The notes below the pieces were generated by a model that had not been told where the DNA came from, searched no databases, and saw nothing but the letters and a program-made list of their open reading frames with translations. A stretch of DNA of 64,000 nt from Corynebacterium striatum ATCC 6940 (GTDB taxonomy: Bacteria > Actinomycetota > Actinomycetes > Mycobacteriales > Mycobacteriaceae). The stretch spans positions 3,621 through 67,620 of the forward strand of contig NZ_GG667521.1 in NCBI RefSeq assembly GCF_000159135.1, written 5' to 3'. Positions 1 through 7,848 of the stretch are shown here, in pieces. Each line of letters opens with the position of its first letter. Within the stretch, counting starts at the first letter, position 1. Position numbers and translations under genes: made by a program.

Positions 1-1002
1 CCCTTTTTCGATCTTTTGTCGTAGTTGGCCACGGCCTTAGCGATGCGCAGTGCATCAGTTCTTGGACGTCTTCTGGTTCGATCCAGGTGCCGGCACTCGG
101 AACGATATGCACCGAAAGATTTGAAATTTCTCTCCTACGACTCGCTTAGAAGGGGGGTTGAAGAAGGTGTTAATGACGGTTGAAAAGTAGCCCAGTAGCA
201 GCGGTCGAATGGTAGCCCATTCAATCAGAATTGGAAAGGTGGTTTCCATGGATAATTGGGCGCAGATTCGAGTACTGCGCGCGGAGGAAGGCGATTGGTT
301 GTGCGGGTCGGCTATACGTTTCCTTGTCTTATTCTCTGATATCGGTCGGCCTAGCTGGTTGTCTTTTTCTCCATTTGGGCTCCAGGGGTGGATCGGGCCG
401 GGTTTCTATAACTCCGTATTCAGTCTCTTCTGTTTCAAATCACATCATTCCTTTGGCCCGGCGTGGTTTCGTTTCAAGTCTGGTGTCGTTAGGGAATGCT
501 GGAGTGTTTGTATTGAGGTCGCCCGTAGCCTTGGGCGGGGCATTTTGTCGATCCGATAGGTTTTAATGCCTGGGAGCGGGAACTCGACTAGTGGTTTCCG
601 CTTTCTGTCGTAGCGTCGTGGTCGAGTCTTTGGGAGCTGCGTGGGGTTAGGCCTCAGATCGGCGGGGCTTGTTTTGTTGATATTCCTATCGCGCGTTGGT
701 GCATGGGGGCGCCTTCGATTTGGTCCGGTAGGCGAGCTAGGCGAGCCTATTTGCGTCGTGATCTATCCCGCTGCGTGCGATTAGGGCCAAGCGTTTGTCG
801 CCTAGAAGTCGTTGTTTGCGACTTTAGGTGAGGCCAACGTCTCCGTTGATGGTCTGATTTTCTCGTTATTTTGGGAAATTAATCTTGGGCAACTGGGTGT
901 TTATTGCTTGTTTCTGTGTTTGGGCGTATCAATAGCCGTGTTCAGTTTGCATCATTTCCGCTGCTTATTTTTTCGCTGGGATCGACGTACGAATTACAAC
1001 AT
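1..1002. other. About 1 kb without a convincing gene
   Basis: Both strands hold only short open frames with no ribosome-binding site, no recognisable domain and no corynebacterial codon pattern. The stretch is richer in G and T on the plus strand than the coding regions that follow. Within the first 120 bases the minus strand shows short protein-like pieces in two different frames (for example WIEPEDVQEL followed out of frame by DALRIAKAVANYD), which could be a frameshifted gene end running off the window. I could not identify it. Confidence 0.5.
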
Positions 1003-1971
1003 TTATGGGTGGAGGAAATGATGGTCTACTAAAGGTAAATTCGAAACGAATTCCCTTGGTTTTCCAGTCAGAGGATCGATGAACTCGATGCGTGTCGCGG
1101 TGAGATGCATTGGTACGCGCATGTCTTCGGCGTCGGCGGGGAAGGTAACCGGGTAGACGGGGTCGCCAAGGATCGGCACACCGGCCTCCCACATATGTAG
1201 GCGAAGCTGGTGCGTCTTTCCGGTCTTCGGCTTGAGCGTGTACTTAGCCAAAGGCGGCTGCGGACCGTGAATAGCTTCGTAGGGTTCGTTATCCACGGGG
1301 TTAACGCCGGCAACCTCAGTGAAAGCATTTGGTTCGCCCGCTACCAGCCTGCCCTGGATCTCACCCGGGGTTTTCTCAATGCGTGACTCCCACATGGCGC
1401 CGACGGGGACGTCGGAAAGCGGGGCGATAGCCTCGTAAGTCTTGTGGACTCGTCGTTCCGCAAACAGTGTTTGGTAGGCGCCACGAATTTCTTTGGTCTT
1501 TGTAAACACGAGGATGCCTGACGTGAGCCGGTCTAGCCGATGCGCGGGCGACAGGTCATCGATGCCCGTGATGCGCCGCATCTGAACCGTCGCGGACTGC
1601 ACGATGTGCTTGGCACGCGGCATCGTGGCCATGAAAGGTGGCTTGTCCACCACCAGCAAATGCTTGTCTTCAAACAGGATCGGAATGTCGTAAGGTACCG
1701 GCTCCTCCGGTGCAGGGATCCTATAGAAGAAGACGTCCTGGTCCTTGGTGAGCAGGGTCTCTGGTTTCAGCACTGTTTGATCGCGCAAGACCACTTCGCC
1801 TGCGTCGAAGCGTGCTTGGAGCGCCGCCGCGTTGTCGTCTGGGTGCCGGTGGCGTTGAGTCTGAATGAGGTGCTCGAGAAAAGCCCAGGCTGAAATAGAG
1901 CCTTCCGGTACACGCGCACGGGTGGGGTTCAACCCATCTTTAATCGGCAACGGGCTGAAGCCTTTGCGCAT
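1003..1971 (-). CDS. RluA-family pseudouridine synthase
   Basis: RNA pseudouridine synthase that isomerises uridine in rRNA or tRNA, about 322 residues. The catalytic motif HRLDRLTSG sits near residue 143; its first Asp is the family nucleophile. The C-terminal half keeps the conserved KTHQLRLHM and GDPVYP blocks. The N-terminus (MRKGFSPLPIKDGLNPTRAR) matches the usual start of the actinobacterial members, so I chose the ATG at 1971 over in-frame starts at 1992 and 2061, which would run into the divergent small gene at 1991. The substrate position on the RNA cannot be read from the sequence. Confidence 0.9.
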   Translation of the reverse strand: MRKGFSPLPIKDGLNPTRARVPEGSISAWAFLEHLIQTQRHRHPDDNAAALQARFDAGEVVLRDQTVLKPETLLTKDQDVFFYRIPAPEEPVPYDIPILFEDKHLLVVDKPPFMATMPRAKHIVQSATVQMRRITGIDDLSPAHRLDRLTSGILVFTKTKEIRGAYQTLFAERRVHKTYEAIAPLSDVPVGAMWESRIEKTPGEIQGRLVAGEPNAFTEVAGVNPVDNEPYEAIHGPQPPLAKYTLKPKTGKTHQLRLHMWEAGVPILGDPVYPVTFPADAEDMRVPMHLTATRIEFIDPLTGKPREFVSNLPLVDHHFLHP

Positions 1972-1990
1972 ATGTACTAGTCTGTTCTCC

Positions 1991-2134
1991 ATGGATTTTG
2001 ACTCTCTTCTTGCACCGGTAATTGAATTCTTCTCCACCGGCATTGGCGCTGTAATTGCCAAGGTCGCGGAGTTTATTTACAGCGTACTTTTCCCAGCTAA
2101 CGCAGGCGCTGCAACAACTGCGGAGATTGGTTAA
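1991..2134 (+). CDS. 47-residue hydrophobic amphipathic peptide, porin-like
   Basis: Small gene encoding a 47-residue acidic, hydrophobic protein that begins MDFDSLLAPVIEFF and ends in an Ala-rich tail. It has no signal peptide and one predicted amphipathic to hydrophobic stretch (about residues 5-36). Size and composition recall the tiny corynebacterial channel proteins PorA and PorH, which are exported without a classical signal. That resemblance is in style only; I cannot align them. The start lies 19 bp from the divergent pseudouridine synthase, and no good ribosome-binding site is visible, so a leaderless transcript is possible. It precedes the universal stress gene by 43 bp. Function unknown. 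Confidence 0.6.
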   Translation: MDFDSLLAPVIEFFSTGIGAVIAKVAEFIYSVLFPANAGAATTAEIG

Positions 2135-2177
2135 TACGTACTACACTTGATGGTATAACCACCTGAAAGGAAAGAAC

Positions 2178-3074
2178 ATGGCCAAGGAAGACATTGTTGT
2201 TGTTGCCGTAGATGGTTCGGAAGCCTCCAAGAACGCTGTTCGTTGGGCAGCTAACACTGCCCTCAAGCGTGGTATTCCTCTCCGCATTGCCTCCAGCTAC
2301 ACGATGCCACAGTTCCTCTATGCAGAAGGCATGGTTCCCCCAAAGGAGCTCTTTGAGGATCTGCAGGCTGAAACCCTCGAGAAGATTGAAGAGGGTCGCG
2401 CGATTGCGCACGAGGTTGCTCCAGAGCTGAAGATCGGACACACCGTCGCAGAGGGTTCCCCGATTGATATGCTCCTGGAGATGTCCCAGGACGTCACCAT
2501 GATTGTCATGGGTTCCCGCGGCATGGGTGGCCTCTCCGGCATGGTGATGGGTTCTGTTTCCGCTTCCGTGGTTTCCCACGCTGCCTGCCCGGTTGTTGTT
2601 GTCCGTGAGAACAACAACGTCACCGAGCTGAACAAGTACGGTCCGGTTGTTGTCGGGGTCGACGGTTCTGAGGTTTCCCAGAAGGCCACCGCGTACGCTT
2701 TCAAGGAAGCTGACGCTCGTGGCGCAGAGCTGATTGCGGTTCACACCTGGATGGACATGCAGGTTCAGGCTTCCCTCGCCGGACTGTCCGCAGCCCAGGC
2801 TGAGTGGGCAGAAGTCGAGAAGGAACAGGCGGAGCTGCTGACCGAGCGCATCGCTTCCTTCCAGGAGGAGTACCCGAACGTTCAGGTAAAGAAGCTCATC
2901 GCCCGCGACCGTCCGGTGCGTGCGCTTACCGACGCCTCCGATGGCGCCCAGCTGCTCGTCGTTGGTTCCCATGGACGTGGTGGCTTCAAGGGCATGCTGC
3001 TCGGATCTACCTCCCGTGCACTGCTGCAGTCGGCGCCTTGCCCAATGATGGTTGTGCGCCCAGACTCTGCTTAA
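2178..3074 (+). CDS. Universal stress protein with two UspA domains
   Basis: Cytoplasmic stress protein of 298 residues made of two tandem UspA domains. Each domain ends in the ATP-binding signature: GSRGMGGLSGMVMGS near residue 111 and GSHGRGGFKGMLLGS near residue 262. This is the tandem form common in Actinobacteria. A clear AAAGGAAAG site precedes the ATG. It may be co-transcribed with the small peptide gene just upstream, since no terminator separates them, and it is followed by a strong hairpin. The exact ligand and stress signal are not visible in the sequence. Confidence 0.93.
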   Translation: MAKEDIVVVAVDGSEASKNAVRWAANTALKRGIPLRIASSYTMPQFLYAEGMVPPKELFEDLQAETLEKIEEGRAIAHEVAPELKIGHTVAEGSPIDMLLEMSQDVTMIVMGSRGMGGLSGMVMGSVSASVVSHAACPVVVVRENNNVTELNKYGPVVVGVDGSEVSQKATAYAFKEADARGAELIAVHTWMDMQVQASLAGLSAAQAEWAEVEKEQAELLTERIASFQEEYPNVQVKKLIARDRPVRALTDASDGAQLLVVGSHGRGGFKGMLLGSTSRALLQSAPCPMMVVRPDSA

Positions 3075-3131
3075 TAGCTGGCAACCAGCCGAATTGGCTG
3101 GCAATCTACTAACGATTGAGACACGATTTTA

Positions 3132-3171
3132 GGAGCGACCTGCGGAAAGACAGATCGCTCCTTTCTTTTTT
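3132..3171 (+). terminator. Rho-independent terminator after the usp gene
   Basis: Stem GGAGCGA / TCGCTCC (3132-3138 with 3155-3161), a 16-base loop, then a T-rich tract. Confidence 0.85.
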
Positions 3172-3235
3172 CCAAAAATGCTGGAACCATGGTACTTGTA
3201 GCTGAAACAACTAATACTAAAAGGAGAGAATTGCT

Positions 3236-3499
3236 ATGGGTATGGGTCTAGGATTCTTTGGTTCGATTATCGTCGGTATTATTGCTGGCTGGTTGGCTGA
3301 GAAGATCATGAAACGCGATCACGGCCTGCTGACTAACCTTATCGTCGGTGTACTTGGCGGTCTCTTGGGCGCAGGCATTATGTCCTTCTTCGGTTCGAGC
3401 TCCCCGAATGGCTGGATCATGATGATCGTCGTCGCCACCTTGGGTGCTTGTTTGCTTCTGTGGATTGTTGGTCTCGTTACCAAGAAGTCGGCGAAGTAG
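3236..3499 (+). CDS. GlsB/YeaQ/YmgE family stress membrane protein
   Basis: Small inner-membrane protein of 87 residues with three hydrophobic segments (about residues 5-22, 33-52 and 58-81). It has the Gly-rich spacing GVLGGLLGAGI typical of the GlsB/YeaQ (transglycosylase-associated) family. These proteins rise under stress; a biochemical role is not established. AGGAGAG lies 8 bases before the ATG. It is a single gene bounded by the terminator upstream and the TetR gene downstream. Confidence 0.88.
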   Translation: MGMGLGFFGSIIVGIIAGWLAEKIMKRDHGLLTNLIVGVLGGLLGAGIMSFFGSSSPNGWIMMIVVATLGACLLLWIVGLVTKKSAK

Positions 3500-3515
3500 A
3501 TCCGAATCTAATTCG

Positions 3516-3555
3516 CAAACATACCGGTTTGTCTATATTGTGTAGATGAACCGGT
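3516..3555. promoter_or_regulatory. Candidate TetR operator with two ACCGGT boxes
   Basis: Two copies of the palindrome ACCGGT (3523-3528 and 3550-3555), each within an AAC/GTTT context, lie 27 bp apart and flank a TATATT -10-like element. The TetR gene starts 22 bp further on. Spacing and position suit autorepression; binding is inferred, not seen. Confidence 0.45.
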
Positions 3556-3576
3556 TTCGTCGTTTTAGGAGAGGAT

Positions 3577-4185
3577 ATGCCAGAAAAGAAGTCGCGCAGG
3601 AATCGTCCGAGCCCGCGCAGCCGACTCCTCGAGTCCGCGACTAATCTCTTTACCACTGAGGGCATTCGTGTCATCGGCATCGACCGCATTCTCCGCGAAG
3701 CTGACGTGGCCAAAGCATCCCTTTACTCCCTCTTCGGCTCAAAAGACGCCCTCGTCATTGCGTACGTAGAGTCCCTCGATGAGAAGTACCGAGCTGACTG
3801 GGAAGCGCGCATTGAGGGGCTTACGGATCCGCACCAGAAGGTGCTTGCGTTCTTTGATAAGGCAATCGAAGAACAGCCCGATATGGAATTCCGCGGCTCG
3901 CACTTCCTCAACGCAGCGGGCGAATACCCGCGCCCCGAAACTGATGCTGAGCGGGGAATCGTTGCAGCCTGTATGGAGCACCGCAATTGGATGCACTCCA
4001 CTATGACGGCACTGCTGACTGCGAAGAATGGCTACCCCTCGGCAACACAGGCTAGCCAGCTACTTATTTTCCTAGATGGCGGCATGGCGGGTGCTAGGCT
4101 GACCCGCGAAATATCGCCTCTTAAGACGGCGCGAGAACTCGCTATTCAGCTTCTTTCTGCGCCGCCTGCTGACTATTCAATCTAA
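3577..4185 (+). CDS. TetR/AcrR family transcriptional regulator
   Basis: DNA-binding repressor of 202 residues. The N-terminal helix-turn-helix (about residues 15-60) reads LFTTEGIRVIGIDRILREA followed by VAKASLYSLFGSKDALV, the standard TetR pattern. The C-terminal ligand domain has no recognisable signature. An AGGAG site precedes the ATG. The promoter carries paired ACCGGT palindromes, suggesting autoregulation. The 3' end overlaps the convergent yidC-like gene by 44 bp. No transporter lies beside it, so its target and ligand are unknown. Confidence 0.88.
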   Translation: MPEKKSRRNRPSPRSRLLESATNLFTTEGIRVIGIDRILREADVAKASLYSLFGSKDALVIAYVESLDEKYRADWEARIEGLTDPHQKVLAFFDKAIEEQPDMEFRGSHFLNAAGEYPRPETDAERGIVAACMEHRNWMHSTMTALLTAKNGYPSATQASQLLIFLDGGMAGARLTREISPLKTARELAIQLLSAPPADYSI

Positions 4186-5110
4186 TTTGCTTGCGCGCCT
4201 CGCCCAGGATCTGGGCGTGGTGCTTGCGCTTTGCACGTAGGTCTTCCTTGCTGAGCCCTTCGGGATTCTTATTCTTTTTGGTGTCCTTGTTGCGCCAGGC
4301 GCGGAAGCTATCACGCCGCAGCTGTGTCACGGCGTCGGTAAGCGGGTAACGGCGGTACATGATGTATTCGTAGACCAAAGTTTGGACCAGTGTGTAGAGA
4401 TAGGTCCAAGCCCAATAGAAGATGATGGCGACAGGGATTGGTCCGCTCATTGCTGCGCTCCACAGTATCCATGGCATCAAAATGATCATCGAGAACATGA
4501 ACCAGAACATGCGTCGTGGCACTTTCTCATCGAACTGCAAGGTGAGGAAGCTGCGGTATTGGGTGATGATCATGTTAAGAATGGTGAAGCCGATGGCCAG
4601 TACCAGGATGGGAACTACGAGATCACGGTGGTCACGGGCAAAGTCCGTAATCGGCACGCCGTTGAGTAGCGCAGCGCGAAATGACGTGACATCGCCAGGT
4701 GTGAGCAGGCCGACGTGGTCCACTTGCCCGATGCGCGAGGCACGCAGCACAACTTGGTAGAGGCCGAGGAAGAAGGGCACAATGATGAAAACAGGTAGAC
4801 AGCCCACGAGCGGGTTGTACTTATAGCGCTCGTGTAGTTCTTTTTGATCCTGTAAGGCTGCGACAGCCTCCTCTACCGTGGTTGCGGCGTCAAGCCTAGC
4901 TTTAATTGCATTGGCTTCGGGGCGCATCAAAGCACTTATGCGACCTGAGCGAACGGACAGCCAGTTCAGTGGTGCGATGAAGCTGCGAACAGTAAGAACG
5001 AGGAATACGATCGCCACGAGCCATGCCATAGATTCATCAAGAAAAGAGGCAAAGAGCAGGTGCCATAGTTTCAAGATGCCGGAAACGGGGTACATGAAAA
5101 CTTCGAGCAT
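4142..5110 (-). CDS. YidC/Oxa1-type membrane insertase, second paralogue
   Basis: Membrane protein insertase-like protein of 322 residues. It has the family layout: an N-terminal membrane segment, a cytoplasmic helical hairpin (about 50-95), then a core of several membrane helices beginning YNPLVGCLPVFIIVPFFLGL. It ends in a Lys/Arg-rich tail. The housekeeping yidC normally sits beside rnpA/rpmH near oriC. This copy has none of those neighbours and is therefore likely an accessory paralogue. AAAGGAC precedes the ATG. The gene lies divergently beside a sortase gene; a role in inserting a subset of cell-envelope proteins is only an inference. Confidence 0.85.
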   Translation of the reverse strand: MLEVFMYPVSGILKLWHLLFASFLDESMAWLVAIVFLVLTVRSFIAPLNWLSVRSGRISALMRPEANAIKARLDAATTVEEAVAALQDQKELHERYKYNPLVGCLPVFIIVPFFLGLYQVVLRASRIGQVDHVGLLTPGDVTSFRAALLNGVPITDFARDHRDLVVPILVLAIGFTILNMIITQYRSFLTLQFDEKVPRRMFWFMFSMIILMPWILWSAAMSGPIPVAIIFYWAWTYLYTLVQTLVYEYIMYRRYPLTDAVTQLRRDSFRAWRNKDTKKNKNPEGLSKEDLRAKRKHHAQILGEARKQIRLNSQQAAQKEAE

Positions 5111-5170
5111 GATTGTCCTTTGCGATCCATGGATAGGGCACTATTACTGTACAGCGGTTAAGGTAATTCC

Positions 5171-5902
5171 ATGACTAAGACCAGAGTGAGCACTGTCATC
5201 GGTGAGCTGATGCTGACTGCTGGCGTGATCTTGCTGCTTTTTTCCTTCTATGAGGCCTATTGGACCAATCTAGAGTCCGGGAAGTTGCAGGACAAAGCCA
5301 ATGAGAAGCTCGATACTCAGTGGCACAACCCTCGCGGTAAACTAAAGCCTGAGCTTGGCGAGGCTTTTGCGCGTATGTATATTCCGACCTTCGGGTCCGA
5401 TTTCCATTTTGCCATCCTGGAAGGCACGGAAGATGAAGACCTCTTACGCGGACCTGGACATTATGCCGACACCCAGATGCCAGGCGAGTTAGGAAATTTT
5501 GGTGTGGCAGGTCACCGCGTGGGTAAAGGCGCGCCTTTCAACGATTTGGGCAATCTTGAGACCTGCGACGCCATTGTGATTGAGACCCAAACAGAATGGA
5601 TTACCTATCGCGTCATGCCAATCGATGGCGCGCAGGCCGATTGTTTTACCCCGGAACAGCAGGCTAAGCCCGAATACCAGGGCATCAATGGCCGCCACAT
5701 AACGCTGCCCAATGATGGTGCCGTAATTAACCCCATCCCAGGGATGGATACGCCAGTGGAGCAGGCATCAGAGGCCTTGCTCACCCTAACCACTTGCCAC
5801 CCGCAGTTTTCGAATGCAGAACGCATGATCGTCCACGCGATGGAAGTCGGGCACGAGCCGAAGGTAAAGGGACAGACCCCGGCCGTTCTGGAGGAGAATT
5901 AA
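5171..5902 (+). CDS. Class E sortase
   Basis: Membrane-anchored cysteine transpeptidase of 243 residues that would attach surface proteins to the cell wall. An N-terminal signal anchor (about residues 9-28) is followed by the sortase barrel. The catalytic His lies in GVAGHRVG, the catalytic Cys in TLTTCHPQFSNAER, and the Arg follows in the same segment. This TLTTC context and gene context fit class E, the housekeeping sortase of many Actinobacteria. AAGG precedes the ATG. Its stop is one codon boundary from the next small membrane gene, so the two form an operon. Confidence 0.92.
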   Translation: MTKTRVSTVIGELMLTAGVILLLFSFYEAYWTNLESGKLQDKANEKLDTQWHNPRGKLKPELGEAFARMYIPTFGSDFHFAILEGTEDEDLLRGPGHYADTQMPGELGNFGVAGHRVGKGAPFNDLGNLETCDAIVIETQTEWITYRVMPIDGAQADCFTPEQQAKPEYQGINGRHITLPNDGAVINPIPGMDTPVEQASEALLTLTTCHPQFSNAERMIVHAMEVGHEPKVKGQTPAVLEEN

Positions 5903-6055
5903 ATGTATCGCGCACTTTGGAATCTTTTGCCAGGCCCCACAGTGGTCAGGGTAATACTCGCGATTGTGATTGCGGTTGGAGTGTTCTTCCTTCTTATGGA
6001 AGTTGTTTTCCCGTGGGTCTCGGTGATGATGCCGTATAACGACGTCGCAGTCTAA
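5903..6055 (+). CDS. Small membrane protein following the sortase
   Basis: Protein of 50 residues, MYRALWNLLPGPTVVRVILA onward, with one strong membrane helix (about 14-40) and the C-terminus MMPYNDVAV. The LLPGP start and the PYNDV-type end recur in small proteins next to actinobacterial class E sortases, so I take it as a real conserved gene. GGAGAA lies 4 bases before its ATG and overlaps the end of the sortase coding sequence, indicating translational coupling. A partner role for the sortase is inferred from position only. Confidence 0.8.
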   Translation: MYRALWNLLPGPTVVRVILAIVIAVGVFFLLMEVVFPWVSVMMPYNDVAV

Positions 6056-6064
6056 CGTCGCTTC

Positions 6065-6078
6065 AACCCCTGAGGGTT
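6065..6078. terminator. Short hairpin between convergent genes
   Basis: AACCC / GGGTT stem with a CTGA loop at 6065-6078, touching the stop codon of the leftward lipoprotein gene. T-tracts are weak on both sides, so terminator strength is uncertain. Confidence 0.4.
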
Positions 6079-6635
6079 TAGAGTGCCAAGTTCTTAATCG
6101 TTTCCTTGGTAATAAGCTCCGCCTTCAAGGTCTGCGCCTGGTTGGACCAGACGAGCACGGCCTTGTTGTCCTTTTGTACCGCGAAGACCGAGTAGGAATC
6201 CTCGAAGACACCACGTCCGCCGGACCAGCCATCGAATTCTGCAGGCTCTGTGGAGTCAATGGGCGCTGCCCAGTCAACCACCGCACGAGCTTCTTCTACC
6301 GAGGGCATTTCGCGGACGATGACTGTGGCCTGTGGTTCCTCTGGGTAGGACCAGAAGATGCAAGCGGGCGTCTTAAAGCGCTGATCGACGGCCACACGGG
6401 TCATTCTCTGGCCGTTGGTATCGGCAACCCACTGGGAGTCCAGGTAAGGGCAATCCTGATCGGTGCTGGCCTCTGCGGTGGCGTCGATGGGCAAACCGTC
6501 GTTGGGTAGTGCCGCGGCGGTAGGGGAGGCGTCGTCAGGCGCTGCCGAAAGTTCGGGGGAAGATAAGCCTTGGGAATCGCAGGCAGATAGGGCGAGCGTG
6601 ACGACCATGAGGGAGGACAGTAGGCTTTTTCGCAT
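6078..6635 (-). CDS. Secreted lipoprotein, DUF2020-like
   Basis: Protein of 185 residues with a type II signal peptide: MRKSLLSSLMVVTLALSAC, where the Cys is the predicted lipid anchor. An Ala/Pro/Asp-rich linker leads to a globular domain with DCPYLDSQWVADTNGQRM and a second Cys in TPACIFWSYPEEPQ, which could form a disulphide. The pattern resembles DUF2020 lipoproteins. The ATG at 6635 physically overlaps the start codon of hrrS on the other strand, so any ribosome-binding site would lie inside hrrS; leaderless expression is likely. Function unknown. Confidence 0.8.
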   Translation of the reverse strand: MRKSLLSSLMVVTLALSACDSQGLSSPELSAAPDDASPTAAALPNDGLPIDATAEASTDQDCPYLDSQWVADTNGQRMTRVAVDQRFKTPACIFWSYPEEPQATVIVREMPSVEEARAVVDWAAPIDSTEPAEFDGWSGGRGVFEDSYSVFAVQKDNKAVLVWSNQAQTLKAELITKETIKNLAL

Positions 6636-7806
6636 GATGTCCACAATAGAACAGCGCTCGCCAGATACGGAGGCCTTGCGCAACGGCATCCATATTCTTA
6701 CTGCAACGTTGCTTGTCGTTGCGATTTTTACCACCGTGCGTTTGCCGCTGTGGCAGGCGGTCATCAACCTGTTGTTGCTGACCGCTTTTGCAGTGGTTTA
6801 CTTCGCGGGTTCCGTCTACGTGGAGCAGTGGCCGCGTGGGGCGCGGTACCTGTGGCTCGTCATTCTGACGGTGGTGTGGATGGCGGACATGTTCGTAGCT
6901 CCGGCAGCTATCTACTTGGTCTTCGCCCTTTTCTTCCTCTACCTTTACGTGCTCGACTTGTATGCGGGTGTGGTCTGCGTAGTTATCGCGACGATCATTT
7001 CCGTTACGGTGCAGATTCCTGGGGGTCTGACCTTCGGTGGCGTTATGGGCCCAGCGGTCTCTGCACTGGTGACCGTGGCGATCTATTATGCGTTTCGGGC
7101 CTTGTCCCTGATGAACCGTGAGCTGATTGAGACCCGCTCTCAGCTGGCAGAGTCAGAAAGGGAGAGCGGAATGATTGCTGAACGCCAGCGCATTGCGCAC
7201 GAAATCCACGATACTCTCGCCCAAGGCCTGTCCTCCATCCAAATGCTGCTGCACGCAGCGGATCGAGATCTCGACACAGAAGACGTGCCGCGCGCCAAAG
7301 AGCGTATCGAACTTGCACGCCGCACCGCAGCAGATAACCTGCATGAAGCGCGCGCCATGATTGCAGCACTCCAGCCGCCAGCGCTTGCTGAGGCCTCCCT
7401 AGAAGGGGCGCTCACGCGCATGGCGGAGAACTTCGCTGCCACGAGCGGGCTTGACGTTGAAGTCGACTCTGAGGGCGACGTGCTCAAATTGCCGATGAAG
7501 GTCGAGGCTGCCCTCTTGCGCATCGCGCAGGGAGCGGTGGGCAACGTGGTCAAACATTCGGAGGCAACACGTGCGCGCATTACCGTAACTTACGCGCCGG
7601 GTGAAGTGCGCGTGGACGTAGTCGATAACGGGCACGGTTTTGACGTAACGGCAGTACAGAACAAACCGGCGGGGTTGGGGCACATTGGGCTCTCGGCGAT
7701 GCGCCGACGCGCGGAGGAGCTCGGCGGCGAAGTGATCATTGAGTCCACCCCGGGGTCAGGTACCGCGGTGTCAGTTAGTATGCCCTTAGATAACCCTGTA
7801 AATTAA
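6634..7806 (+). CDS. hrrS: Haem-responsive sensor histidine kinase HrrS
   Basis: Membrane histidine kinase of about 390 residues. Six or so membrane helices fill residues 20-155, with no large periplasmic domain. A linker leads to a HisKA_3 dimerisation domain with QRIAHEIHDT (phospho-acceptor His about 192) and an HATPase domain with DNGHGF and GLGHIGLSAM. This is the NarX/MacS type used by HrrS and ChrS. The partner regulator follows in the same operon. The assignment to HrrS rather than ChrS rests on the neighbourhood (DUF6474 gene, sodA, msrA) and on the absence of an adjacent ABC exporter. The start may be 6634 or 6637. Confidence 0.85.
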   Translation: MMSTIEQRSPDTEALRNGIHILTATLLVVAIFTTVRLPLWQAVINLLLLTAFAVVYFAGSVYVEQWPRGARYLWLVILTVVWMADMFVAPAAIYLVFALFFLYLYVLDLYAGVVCVVIATIISVTVQIPGGLTFGGVMGPAVSALVTVAIYYAFRALSLMNRELIETRSQLAESERESGMIAERQRIAHEIHDTLAQGLSSIQMLLHAADRDLDTEDVPRAKERIELARRTAADNLHEARAMIAALQPPALAEASLEGALTRMAENFAATSGLDVEVDSEGDVLKLPMKVEAALLRIAQGAVGNVVKHSEATRARITVTYAPGEVRVDVVDNGHGFDVTAVQNKPAGLGHIGLSAMRRRAEELGGEVIIESTPGSGTAVSVSMPLDNPVN

Positions 7807-7848
7807 ACTTTTGGATGATTTTCTCAACCACTTTAGGAGGAAGAGCAC

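Noticed and set aside
2097-3104. Open frame of 335 codons opposite the universal stress gene
   Set aside because: Antisense, His/Asn-rich mirror of the usp coding sequence; no start signal.
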